Positions 16,168-24,852 of a stretch of DNA of 64,000 nucleotides are shown here, piece after piece. This DNA is from Roseiarcus sp963835955 (lineage in GTDB: Bacteria > Pseudomonadota > Alphaproteobacteria > Rhizobiales > Beijerinckiaceae): assembly GCA_963835955.1 (NCBI GenBank), contig CAWIHZ010000001.1, positions 261,302-325,301 of the forward strand, read 5' to 3'. The position numbers and the translations under genes are program-made. The number at the start of each line of letters is the position of its first letter. Position 1 is the stretch's first letter. The notes below the pieces were generated by a model. It did no database searches, was not told where the DNA came from, and saw only the letters and a list, made by a program, of their open reading frames with translations.

Positions 16168-16869
16168 ATGGCGCGCTCGACGAATATCGTCTTGGGTTGC
16201 GTGGCGATGTTGGCGGCGGCGGTGCTGGCCTTTGTCCTCACTCCGCATAATTTGATGGCGCGGACACATGACGCGTTCGATATCGATAAGCACATTCCTC
16301 ATGCGTTCGGCGATTGGAAGCCCCTAACAGGCCTCAGCGCTATCGCGCCGCCCCGGCCGACCGAGCTCGAGCGCGAAATCTACAACCAGGAAGTCTCGCG
16401 CGCCTATGTCGATGGCGACGGTCATGTCGTGATGTTGCTGATCGCGTATGGCGTGAGCCAGAGCGACCGATTGCAGCTCCATCACCCCGAAGTCTGCTAT
16501 ACGGCGCAAGGTTTCCGGGTGTCGCGGACGACATCCTCAAGGCTCCAGTATTCGCCGGACGCCCCGCCGCTCCCGCTGACCCGGCTGATCGCGAGACGGG
16601 AAGAACGCCTCGAACCGATCAGCTACTGGATGCGCGTCGGGTACGACATCTCGAACAGCAATTGGACTCGTCAGGCATTGAAGCTTGAATACGGTCTCAG
16701 AGGATGGATTCCTGACGGGGCGCTGTTCCGAGTCTCGACGGTCGGCATACCTGTGGACGCGAGTTTTAAGCTCCAGGATAAGTTCATTCGCGATCTGCTT
16801 GCCGCAGTGTCTCCGGAGACCCGGGCATTCATGGTTGGCGACCCCGCAAAGGCGTTTCTGCGCTCTTGA
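16168..16869 (+). CDS. exosortase-associated protein EpsI, orphan
   Basis: A 233-residue protein with one N-terminal membrane anchor (about residues 5-25) and an EpsI domain outside the membrane. The hallmark HHPEVCYTAQGF is intact. EpsI is normally encoded next to, or fused to, an exosortase (XrtA and relatives) in exopolysaccharide loci. Here the flanking genes are an aldehyde dehydrogenase and CFA synthase, with no exosortase, PEP-CTERM protein or glycosyltransferase in the window. ATG 16168 follows gagcgagggtagag; the frame stays open upstream but is unconserved. Confidence 0.88.
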   Translation: MARSTNIVLGCVAMLAAAVLAFVLTPHNLMARTHDAFDIDKHIPHAFGDWKPLTGLSAIAPPRPTELEREIYNQEVSRAYVDGDGHVVMLLIAYGVSQSDRLQLHHPEVCYTAQGFRVSRTTSSRLQYSPDAPPLPLTRLIARREERLEPISYWMRVGYDISNSNWTRQALKLEYGLRGWIPDGALFRVSTVGIPVDASFKLQDKFIRDLLAAVSPETRAFMVGDPAKAFLRS

Positions 16870-17018
16870 GCGGCGCGCGTCGCGGGGTAAGAGACTCTGG
16901 CTGCGGAATGCCGCCATAACGCGCGCGCGGCGAGCGGCGCACATTTCGAATTTGGAACGATCTGGTTGCCTTTCGAAAGCCCGTCCGGCCGCGGCGCGGG
17001 GCAAATCGCGGCCGCGTT

Positions 17019-18329
17019 TCACGAATACCAGTCCGCCCGCGTCGGCGGCAGGCCGCTCGGGCCTTTGACCCGCTTCATCGCCAGCGTTTGATAAAGGCCG
17101 GCGTTGTTGCGCTCGAAAGTGATCGAGCAGGCAGCGAGATAGGCGAGCCAGACACGCGTCGTCGTTTCACCGACCGTCGCGGCGGCTTCGTCGTACCGCG
17201 CCAACAGACGGTCGTGCCAGAAGCGGCAGGTGCGCTGGTAGTGCTCGCGCCAGCACTCGACGTCGCGAATTTCGAAGCCGTGAAGCTCGAGATTGGTGAT
17301 TGTGCGGCCGAGATAGTCCAGTTCGCCGCCGGGGAAGATGTAGCGGGTCAGCGCCTGGAACTCGGGCCGCTTTTTGCCTGTGCGCGCGGCGTGGCTGCCT
17401 CCCGGACGGGTGATCGCATGATGCAGGTAAAGCCCACCGGGTTTGAGCAGGCGCTGGATGGTCCGAAAATAGGTCTCGAAATGGGAAACTCCGATGGCTT
17501 CGAACATTCCGACCGACGTGATCTTGTCGAAGCGAGCTTCGCCTTCCATCAGCGCGTAGTCGCGCAACTCGAACGTCACCCTGTCGGCGAGGCCGAGGCG
17601 GTGGACCTTGTCGCGCGCGAAGGCGATCTGCTCCTCCGACAGGGTCACGCCGGTGACGCGAGCGCCGTAATGCTGGGCGGCGTGACAGGCGAGTGAGCCC
17701 CACCCGCTGCCGATGTCGAGCATCGTGTCGCCAGCCTTGAGCCGCAGCTTGCGACAGATGATGTCGAGCTTCTGACGCTGAATATTATCGAGATCATCGC
17801 TCCAATCGTGGAAATAGGCGCAGGTGTAGACCATTTCGCGGTCGAGCCACAGCGCGTAGAACGCGTTGGAGAGGTCGTAGTGATAGGCGATGTTGCGTTT
17901 GTTCTGCGCCTCCGAGCCGTCGCTCTCGCGGTCGCGGCCGATGTGCTCCAGCGGCCAGGGGCCGCCGCGCGGCACGAACAGATATGGCGCTAGCGCGCGC
18001 GCTGCGCTAAACGAGGCCAGCGTTCGTCGCAGATCGCGCGTGCGCCCCTTCGGCCGGCGGGCGACGAGATCAAACAGTGTGCCGTTCTTCAAATCGACCC
18101 GCCCCGCGGCCCAGAGATTGGCGAGCGATGTCACATTGGGCGCCCTGAGAAGACCGGCGACCGCGCCCTCGTCGGCGATGGCGAGCGCAAGCGCGTCGTT
18201 CGGCCACCCATCGGGGATGGTTGAACCGTCCCAAAGGCGAAATCCGAATCCGAGCTGAAGCCGGCGATGAATCTCTGCGAGCAGCCGCTTCAATGAGGCT
18301 AGGCGCCATTCGGCCCCATTCATGTCCAT
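17019..18329 (-). CDS. cfa: cyclopropane-fatty-acyl-phospholipid synthase family protein
   Basis: A 436-residue enzyme that transfers a methylene group from S-adenosylmethionine to unsaturated acyl chains of membrane phospholipids. After a lipid-binding N-terminal domain (about 1-130) comes the methyltransferase core: AYHYDLSNAFYALWLD, the SAM loop LDIGSGWGSLACHAA and GVTLSEEQ. The later EAIGVSHFETYF and YIFPGGELDYLG motifs are also characteristic. Many Hyphomicrobiales have several paralogues, so cfa may not be the only copy. The start at 18329 has an in-frame ATG two codons later (MDMN), and either is possible. Confidence 0.93.
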   Translation of the reverse strand: MDMNGAEWRLASLKRLLAEIHRRLQLGFGFRLWDGSTIPDGWPNDALALAIADEGAVAGLLRAPNVTSLANLWAAGRVDLKNGTLFDLVARRPKGRTRDLRRTLASFSAARALAPYLFVPRGGPWPLEHIGRDRESDGSEAQNKRNIAYHYDLSNAFYALWLDREMVYTCAYFHDWSDDLDNIQRQKLDIICRKLRLKAGDTMLDIGSGWGSLACHAAQHYGARVTGVTLSEEQIAFARDKVHRLGLADRVTFELRDYALMEGEARFDKITSVGMFEAIGVSHFETYFRTIQRLLKPGGLYLHHAITRPGGSHAARTGKKRPEFQALTRYIFPGGELDYLGRTITNLELHGFEIRDVECWREHYQRTCRFWHDRLLARYDEAAATVGETTTRVWLAYLAACSITFERNNAGLYQTLAMKRVKGPSGLPPTRADWYS

Positions 18330-18488
18330 AGTTCCCTATCTGAGCCAGACGCCTGGCGGGGACGCTCATACACTATTCCCCGGTCTCCGCGAGGAATAGG
18401 GCGTGCGATCCGGGGCGCTTGGCCGCGTTTCGAACGCAATCGACCCAGCGTGCGCCAATGATATGAGTCAAAGCCTACGCCATCCGCT

Positions 18489-19115
18489 ATGAGCGAGAGA
18501 AAGAGCCGTCAACCCGCGCCGCCGTGGCGGCGCAAACCCGGAGCTAAACAATCCGATATGCGCAATTGGCGCCGCAGCGGCCCCATCGTTCGCGAGGCTC
18601 ATCCCGATGATCTCGACGCGATCGTCAGGATCGAGGACGAGTCCTTTGCGGCCGATCGCGTCTCACGCCGCTCGCTGCGTGAATTTCTGCGCGCGCCTCA
18701 TCGTCCGGTGATCGCCGCGACCGTCCATAACGAACTGGCCGGCTATGCGCTCGTCTCGTTGCGCAAGGGGGCGCGGGGAGTGCGCGTCTATTCGGTCGCG
18801 GTCGATTCGCGGTTCGCCCGCCGCGGCGTAGGACGCGCGCTGCTGCAGGCTTGCGAGCGCTATGCGAGCCGGAACGGCCGCGCCGCCGTCACGCTGGAAG
18901 TGCGATACGACAATGCGCCCGCCATCGCCCTTTATGAGAGCCTTGGCTTTCGCCTGTTCGGCGAGCACGCCCGCTATTACGCCGACGGCGCGACCGCCTT
19001 GCGCTACCAGAAGTCGCTGAACTCCGAATTGGGCCCAAGCATGCAGAATAGCAAAGCGCCTGGCGAGGAAGGCGCCGCCCTGCGCAGCGCGTCGCGCTGG
19101 CGCGGGGCTCGGTGA
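18489..19115 (+). CDS. GNAT-family N-acetyltransferase
   Basis: A 208-residue acetyl-CoA-dependent transferase similar to RimI-type GNATs. The acetyl-CoA motif A is SVAVDSRFARRGVGRALLQ, followed by NAPAIALYESLGFRLFGEHARYY, typical of N-terminal acetylases of proteins or peptides. The conserved domain starts at about residue 32. The basic leader (residues 1-30) may not be translated, since an in-frame ATG at 18558 (MRNWRRSG) is an alternative start. The last about 30 residues are an unconserved tail. The acceptor is unknown. Confidence 0.85.
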   Translation: MSERKSRQPAPPWRRKPGAKQSDMRNWRRSGPIVREAHPDDLDAIVRIEDESFAADRVSRRSLREFLRAPHRPVIAATVHNELAGYALVSLRKGARGVRVYSVAVDSRFARRGVGRALLQACERYASRNGRAAVTLEVRYDNAPAIALYESLGFRLFGEHARYYADGATALRYQKSLNSELGPSMQNSKAPGEEGAALRSASRWRGAR

Positions 19116-19604
19116 CAGCGCCGACTACGGTGAATCTTCCAAACCGCGATTGGCGAATTTGTCTTGGCTCAATCCACGGCTGTGGGCGGAATTACGGTTA
19201 CAAGGGGGCGCTGTCCAGACAGGACAGTGCGCTCAATCCCTCATGGGTTCCCGGGAAGTTAAGACGGGCGGCTTACCAGCCTATTGATTGAAAACATGCA
19301 CCGTTACTCCCCGTATGTCCGTAACTCATCGTAACTCCGACGCGCCTCCTTCGCTTCGGCCCTTCGGGCGCCAGCGGCGCACGGCGCGGCCGTGTTTCTC
19401 GCCGTGGACTTCGACCGGCTATGTGGGTCAAGGCCGCGCGAAAGCGCGCCTGCGGGAAGCGGGCCTGGCCTTGACGCCGAGCACGGATCAGGCGGACGAG
19501 GCCGCAGGAAGAAGGGGATGCGCGAATATGATAGGGTCAAACCCGAGGACAGCCTCCGGGCTTCGCATGCGCCCGCCGCGGCGGCCAGTGAGGGGAGGGG
19601 AGTG
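19116..19604. other. intergenic region with one copy of a 16-mer motif
   Basis: About 490 bases without a supported gene. An open frame in the second half continues into the crotonase gene, but its sequence is Arg/Gly-rich and unconserved. The 16-mer ccagacaggacagtgc lies at 19215-19230 and belongs to a short inverted repeat (ctgtcc/ggacag). The same motif with one variable base occurs twice at 31102-31132. The ribosome site of the next gene (gaggggaggggag) closes the region. Confidence 0.55.
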
Positions 19605-20417
19605 ATGGCGCAGGACGCGGAGCAGCCGGTCGCAATCGATCTGCCGAAGTCGCTGAAGGCGACGCGGCGCGGGCGGGTCGCCCATCTGCGCCTCGCCCGC
19701 TCGGAGAAGCGCAACGCCCTCGACGATACGACCGTGCTGGGGCTGGAGACGTTCTTCACCCTTCTGCCGAAGGACATCGGCGCCGTCGTCCTGACCGGCG
19801 AAGGCCAGCATTTCTCGGCCGGGCTCGACCTTTCCGAGGTCGCCGGCGAACACGAGCCGCTCGAAGGCGTGCTTCATTCGCGGATGTGGCACCGCGCCTT
19901 CGAGGCGATCCAGTTCGGGCGCGCCCCGGTGATCGCGGCGCTGCACGGCGCGGTGGTCGGCGGCGGCCTCGAGCTTGCGGCCTCGACCCATATCCGGGTC
20001 GCCGAGCGCTCGGCCTATTACGGTCTGCCCGAAGGCCAGCGCGGCATTTTTCTCGGCGGCGGCGGATCGGTCAGGATCGCGCGCCTGATCGGGGTCGCGC
20101 GGGTGCAGGACATGATGCTGACCGGGCGGACCCTCAGCGCCGAGGAAGGCCATCTCGCCGGCGCGACCCAATATCTGGTCGACGACGGCAAGGGGCTCGA
20201 AAAGGCGATGGAGCTCGCGGCAAAAGCGGCCGCCAACACATCGACCACCAATTTCGCGGTCCTGCACGCGCTGCCGCGCATTTTCGAGAGCGATCCGGCG
20301 AGCGGGCTCCTGACCGAGTCGCTGATGGCGGCGATCGCCGAGATCAGCCCGGAAGCGAAGGGGCGGCTGAGGGATTTTCTGGAAAAACGCGCGGCCAAGG
20401 TGACGCGCCAGAGCTGA
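19605..20417 (+). CDS. crotonase/enoyl-CoA hydratase family protein
   Basis: A 270-residue acyl-CoA-processing enzyme. The oxyanion-hole regions are FSAGLDLSEV and HGAVVGGGLELA. The two acidic positions used by true hydratases are both present (Glu in GGGLELA and Glu in GLPEGQRG), so hydratase or related chemistry is plausible. I chose ATG 19605 because of the strong purine-rich site just upstream and because family similarity starts nearby; the frame is open further upstream with unconserved sequence. No other beta-oxidation gene is adjacent, so substrate chain length and pathway are unknown. Confidence 0.9.
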   Translation: MAQDAEQPVAIDLPKSLKATRRGRVAHLRLARSEKRNALDDTTVLGLETFFTLLPKDIGAVVLTGEGQHFSAGLDLSEVAGEHEPLEGVLHSRMWHRAFEAIQFGRAPVIAALHGAVVGGGLELAASTHIRVAERSAYYGLPEGQRGIFLGGGGSVRIARLIGVARVQDMMLTGRTLSAEEGHLAGATQYLVDDGKGLEKAMELAAKAAANTSTTNFAVLHALPRIFESDPASGLLTESLMAAIAEISPEAKGRLRDFLEKRAAKVTRQS

Positions 20418-20619
20418 AAGCCGGGGAGCATGGAGGTTTCTCGCCGAATGCGTGGGCCGCTAATCGACGATGATGAAGTTAGACTCCGACGAAGGCCAGC
20501 ACGAAGCTCCCGCCTCGAGGAAGGATTGACCGCCGCGACAGGCAAGCGATCAGACGGACCGCCCTATTCTGACGCCGCCCAACCCCAGTCACATTTTGCG
20601 CCAGCAGCGGTCGCGTGCG

Positions 20620-21060
20620 TCAGCGGCTCCGGGCGGCGATCATCGCGTCGCGGAGCACGCTGACCTCCTCGCGCGACTGCTGCCACCGCCACACCATGAC
20701 GTCCCGGATCGAAAGCATGCCAACGAGCGTGGCGCCGTCCACGACCGGCAAATGGCGAATGCGGTGCTTGTGCATCAGCTTCTCGGCCTCGAGCATGGGC
20801 TGATCGAGCCCGCAGGTCACGACCTCGCGAGTCATCAGATCGCGAACGTGCCGGTCGGCCAGCCAGGCGCCGTCCTTGGCGAAGGCGCGCACGACGTCGC
20901 GCTCGGAAATGATTCCGACCAGCGCTCCGTTGGCGTCGCAGACCGGGAAGGCGCCGATGTTGAGCAAACTCAGCCGCTTGCTGATCGACACGATCGATTC
21001 ATCGGGAATGCAGGTCGCGAGAACCTGCTGGTTCGATTTGAGCACGTCCGAAACCCGCAT
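20620..21060 (-). CDS. CBS-pair domain protein
   Basis: A 146-residue cytosolic protein made of two tandem CBS motifs: about residues 5-60 (MRVSDVLKSNQQVLAT to GIISERDVVRAF) and about 72-130 (MTREVVTCGLDQP to LVGMLSIRDVM). Such stand-alone pairs bind adenosine nucleotides or SAM and modulate partner proteins. I chose ATG 21060 because a strong site (ggaggagg) precedes it; the frame extends upstream to 21390 without conserved sequence. It is convergent with the crotonase gene. The partner is unknown. Confidence 0.9.
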   Translation of the reverse strand: MRVSDVLKSNQQVLATCIPDESIVSISKRLSLLNIGAFPVCDANGALVGIISERDVVRAFAKDGAWLADRHVRDLMTREVVTCGLDQPMLEAEKLMHKHRIRHLPVVDGATLVGMLSIRDVMVWRWQQSREEVSVLRDAMIAARSR

Positions 21061-21322
21061 GTAGGTCCTCCTCCAGCCGCACGTTTGGTCAACAGTGTGC
21101 CGGCGGAGTTGGTCTGAAACAAGGCCCGGGCCGGCAAGCCTCAGCCTAACAGCGGTTCGCCCGGCGGCGGAGAAGAATCTTGTCGAAAAGCGCGCGGCCG
21201 GGGCGGCGCGGCAGAACTGACCCGAGAGCGGCCCGATCAGCTCGCGCTCTGCGCCCCCGATCGTCGCCAACCTCGAGCGACGCTTCCTTAAGCCGGACTT
21301 CGGACGAGACGCCAGGCGGCGC

Positions 21323-22363
21323 TCAATTCCCGGAGCCGGCGAGAGCGAGCCCAGGCAAACGCGTGAAAAGCCATCCAGCGAGCGCCGCATTGACTTCAGT
21401 CGGCTTCTCCTGCGCCATCCAGTGGCCGGACGAAACGACGACTTCGGTCAGATCGGCGCAATGGGCTCGCATCGGTTCGGCGAGGCGCGAATCGATGGTC
21501 TCGCACACATAGTCAAAGGCTGCGTGCAGGAACAGAGTTGGCATTGTCAGCCGCCAGTTGGCCCTCGCGCGCTCGGCGAAGGCGGCGTTGGCGCCCGCGT
21601 TCATGTACCAGCTGTCGGGTCCGAAGAACCCATTGCGCTCGAGCGCGGCCGCGTAACAATGCTCGTCTTCCTCGGTCAGCACCGCGGCGTCGCGCGGCAA
21701 ATCCGGCGCTGCATTCCCCGAGCGAAACCAGCGGCCATTGGCGCGGGTGAAGGCGGTCGGGGAAGGCCTGCCCTTGCCGGTGGCGTCTCCGGCTCGAAAA
21801 AGCGCCTTGACCGTGGCGTGGACATTCGCCTCGAACCCCGCCTGCGCCGCAGCGAAATTTTCCCGGTAGAACAGCTGATAGTCCCACTGCGCGGCGGGAA
21901 ACCGATCCTCGGGATAGAGGATCCGATCGGCCAGAGGAATGACGCGCTCCGGCGCGAACCCTTCCTGGATATAGGGCACGCAAAGACTTGCGACGCCGCT
22001 GCACCGGTGAGGATGGTGCTGCGCGATCGACCAGACCACCGGTGCGCCCCAATCGTGGCCGACCCAGATCGCCTTATCCGCGCCAAGCGCGTCGATGAGC
22101 TCGATCATGTCGGCGACGGCGTTCTCCAACGCGTAGTCTTCGCACCGCGAATAGACGCTGGAGCGCCCGTAACCGCGCATGTCCGGCGCGACCGCAAGCA
22201 AGCCGAGGCCGGCGAACACCGGCAACTGGCGGCGCCACGAAATCGACAGCTCCGGCCAGCCGTGGATGAATATGACCGGCCTCGCAGTCCGGGCGCCGCA
22301 AGTGAGATAGAACGTCGAATGACGTGAACTCTTGGCGACATTTTCTAGGATTGGGGCGCCCAT
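21323..22363 (-). CDS. alpha/beta hydrolase, epoxide-hydrolase family
   Basis: A 346-residue hydrolase. HGWPE (oxyanion hole) and the nucleophile elbow GHDWGAPVVW with catalytic Asp are those of epoxide hydrolases, which open epoxides through an Asp ester intermediate. The catalytic His is in SSGHWMAQEKP, and the cap domain (about residues 140-270) carries candidate tyrosines (YQLFYREN; HCYAAALE). There is no signal peptide. The natural epoxide cannot be read from sequence. Haloalkane dehalogenases share the fold, but HGWPE with Asp in GHDWG favours an epoxide hydrolase. Confidence 0.9.
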   Translation of the reverse strand: MGAPILENVAKSSRHSTFYLTCGARTARPVIFIHGWPELSISWRRQLPVFAGLGLLAVAPDMRGYGRSSVYSRCEDYALENAVADMIELIDALGADKAIWVGHDWGAPVVWSIAQHHPHRCSGVASLCVPYIQEGFAPERVIPLADRILYPEDRFPAAQWDYQLFYRENFAAAQAGFEANVHATVKALFRAGDATGKGRPSPTAFTRANGRWFRSGNAAPDLPRDAAVLTEEDEHCYAAALERNGFFGPDSWYMNAGANAAFAERARANWRLTMPTLFLHAAFDYVCETIDSRLAEPMRAHCADLTEVVVSSGHWMAQEKPTEVNAALAGWLFTRLPGLALAGSGN

Positions 22364-22653
22364 CGCTCAACCTTTCATGGCTCTGTCTTGGCCGCGCCCG
22401 CCAGCCTCGCCAGCTAATCGATCCGTCGCGACGTCTCGCGGCCAAAGTCCCGCAGCGGCCGCCATCACACGCGTGTTGTGGCCATCGCGCAAGAGCGCCG
22501 AGGCTGGAGCCGGCGCTTGGTCGCCGCCGATAGAGCGCACGGTCCCCGCGTTCGGCCGCCGCGCTCGGCAGGATCGAGTTCGCTCAACGCCTCGAGAAGT
22601 ACCTCCATTTTCCTGAGCGGGTCCACCTTGAGCAGACAGACCGCTATGAACTA

Positions 22654-23208
22654 ATGTCGCAGCGCGCCGCGGCATGGTCGACGCGAATTCGTTCGACGCC
22701 TCATGGACAGGTGGCCAATTTGACGGGCGAATGGTTCACGTACAAACAGGCGGCCGAAATGTTGAACCTCTCGCCCGAGGCGATCCGGCATCGGGCGATG
22801 CGGGGAAATTGGCAGAGGACGATCGGAAACGACAAGCGGATACGTGTCCGGCTGCCGCACGATTGGAAGGACTCCATTCGGGCGCCAAACAGACGGGCCG
22901 TACGTTTCGCGGACGGACAGGCGCCCGCGAAGCGCCTCATCGAGGCGCTCGAGGACCACGTCGAAACCCTGAAGGCGCAGCTTGGCGCCGCCGAGAATCG
23001 GATCGAAAGGCTGGCGGCCGATTTCGCCGCGCGAGAGGCGCGGCTCGCGGCCGACCTTAAAGTCGAGCGGACCCTGTTCGACAAAATGTCGGCGAGGGTC
23101 GACCAGATGGCGGCCGAGCTTGCCGCCGAACACGCGCGACGGGCAAAGGCTGAACAGGAGCTGGCGGCCGAGCTGGAGCGGCGATGGCGGACGCCATGGA
23201 CGCGGTGA
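22654..23208 (+). CDS. HTH/coiled-coil protein of unknown function
   Basis: A 184-residue protein in two parts. The N-terminal part is an excisionase/MerR-like helix-turn-helix (about residues 26-65: WFTYKQAAEMLNLSPEAIRHRA) followed by a basic wing (GNDKRIRVRLPHD). The C-terminal part is a long Ala/Glu/Arg-rich coiled coil (about 90-178) with heptad-like repeats. Related proteins are common on rhizobial chromosomes and plasmids without an assigned role; DNA binding plus oligomerisation is the natural reading. The true start could be later (GTG before ANLTGEWF). No mobile-element genes flank it. Confidence 0.72.
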   Translation: MSQRAAAWSTRIRSTPHGQVANLTGEWFTYKQAAEMLNLSPEAIRHRAMRGNWQRTIGNDKRIRVRLPHDWKDSIRAPNRRAVRFADGQAPAKRLIEALEDHVETLKAQLGAAENRIERLAADFAAREARLAADLKVERTLFDKMSARVDQMAAELAAEHARRAKAEQELAAELERRWRTPWTR

Positions 23209-23397
23209 CGGCGGGCGTTCGTTTTTGCGATGATAGGAAATCCGCTTGATCGGTTCGCGCGGTTATTCTCGACAGTCGCGAAGCGGCCGATCGGGGACCC
23301 GGACTGAGGTCAGCCGTCGGTCGGCGCCGATCCATGCGGCCATCGGCAAAGTTGCGCTACAGTTCGAGACTGGCGAGGAGGTGTTCTCGTCAAGGCG

Positions 23398-24852
23398 TCA
23401 CCCGTGCCACGCCGCGACTGTTTTGAGGGTCGAGAAGCCGTAGAGCGCCTCGAAGCCCTTTTCGCGGCCGTGTCCCGACTTGCCGACGCCGCCGAAGGGC
23501 AGTTCGACGCCGCCGCCGGCGCCGTAATTGTTGAGAAACACCTGGCCGGCGCGGAGCGCCCGGGCGAGCCGCATCTGCCGTCCGCCGTCGGCTGTCCAGA
23601 CCCCGGCGACCAGGCCGTAACCGGTCCCGTTGGCGATCGCGACCGCATCGGCCTCGTCGTCGAAAGGAATGACGACCTGGACCGGCCCGAAGATTTCCTC
23701 CTGGGCGAGACGATGATCGCGCGACACGTTCGAAAACAGGGTCGGCTGGACATAATGCCCCCCGGCCGGCGCGTTCGCGACGATTGCGCCCCGCGCCGCG
23801 ACCGTCAGATCGGCGCCCTCGGCGATGAACCCGCCGACGATCGCCTTCTGCCGCGCCGAGATCAGCGGGCCGACATCGAAGTCCTGGTCCGCCGGGCCGA
23901 CGCGCAGGGCCGCATAGCGCTCCGCCATGCGCTCGACGACTTGCCCATGGCACGAACGCTCGACCAGAATGCGCGAGGCGGCGGAGCAGGTCTGGCCGGC
24001 GTTCTGGACGCCCGCGTTGACGAGGAACGGCAGGGCCCGCTCGAGATCGGCGTCAGCGAAGACGAGCTGCGGCGACTTGCCGCCAAGTTCGAGCGTCACC
24101 GGCGCGACATGGCGCGCCGCGGCCGCCTGAACCAGCGCGCCGACCGCGACCGAACCGGTAAAGGAAAGATGCCGCACCCCCGGGCAGCTGGCGAGCGCCG
24201 CGCCCGCTTCCTCGCCGAGACCCGGCACGACATTGAGCGCCCCGTCGGGAAAGCCGGCCTCCCGCGCCAGATCGGCAAGCGCAAGCGAGGTGAGGCAGGC
24301 TTCCTCCGCCGGTTTGAGCACGCAGGCGTTGCCCATCGCGAGCGCCGCGCCGATGGTGCGCCCGGCGATCTGCATCGGATAGTTCCATGGGACGATATGG
24401 CCGGTGACGCCATGCGGCTCGCGCAAGGTGTAGACGGTGTAGCCGTCAAGATAGGGGATGGTCTCGCCCATCACCTTGTCGGCCGCGCCGGCGTAGAATT
24501 CCATGTAGCGCGCCATCGCCATCGCATCCGCGCGCCCTTGCTTCAGCGGCTTGCCGACGTCGATCGCTTCAATCCGCGCCAGGTCCTCGACCCGGGCGAG
24601 GATCAATTCGGCGAGCCGCGCCAGAAGGCGGCCGCGCTCGGTCGCGGTGAGGCGTCCCCAGGGGCCTGCGAGCGCGCGCTCCGCCGCATCGACCGCCGCG
24701 TCGATATCGGCGCTCCCGCCGCGGGCGATCGAACCGATTTCGACGCCGCGCGACGGGTCCTCGACCGGCAGCCGCGCGCCCGATCGCGCCTCGACCCAGC
24801 GCCCGCCGATGAAACACTTGTCGACCTCGAACCAGGCGAGCTTGGAGGTCAT
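23398..24852 (-). CDS. aldehyde dehydrogenase family protein (betaine-aldehyde / gamma-glutamyl aldehyde type)
   Basis: A 484-residue NAD(P)-dependent aldehyde dehydrogenase. Catalytic Cys is in NAGQTCSAASR and the Glu in VTLELGGKSPQ; the Asn of PWNYPMQ is also present. The C-terminal NNYGAGGGVELPFGGVGKSG element is typical. It is translationally coupled to the upstream MetE-like gene: its ATG (24850-24852) overlaps that gene's stop in ATGA. The pairing suggests a joint pathway acting on a C-S or amine-derived aldehyde, but no known pathway is uniquely indicated. Confidence 0.92.
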   Translation of the reverse strand: MTSKLAWFEVDKCFIGGRWVEARSGARLPVEDPSRGVEIGSIARGGSADIDAAVDAAERALAGPWGRLTATERGRLLARLAELILARVEDLARIEAIDVGKPLKQGRADAMAMARYMEFYAGAADKVMGETIPYLDGYTVYTLREPHGVTGHIVPWNYPMQIAGRTIGAALAMGNACVLKPAEEACLTSLALADLAREAGFPDGALNVVPGLGEEAGAALASCPGVRHLSFTGSVAVGALVQAAAARHVAPVTLELGGKSPQLVFADADLERALPFLVNAGVQNAGQTCSAASRILVERSCHGQVVERMAERYAALRVGPADQDFDVGPLISARQKAIVGGFIAEGADLTVAARGAIVANAPAGGHYVQPTLFSNVSRDHRLAQEEIFGPVQVVIPFDDEADAVAIANGTGYGLVAGVWTADGGRQMRLARALRAGQVFLNNYGAGGGVELPFGGVGKSGHGREKGFEALYGFSTLKTVAAWHG

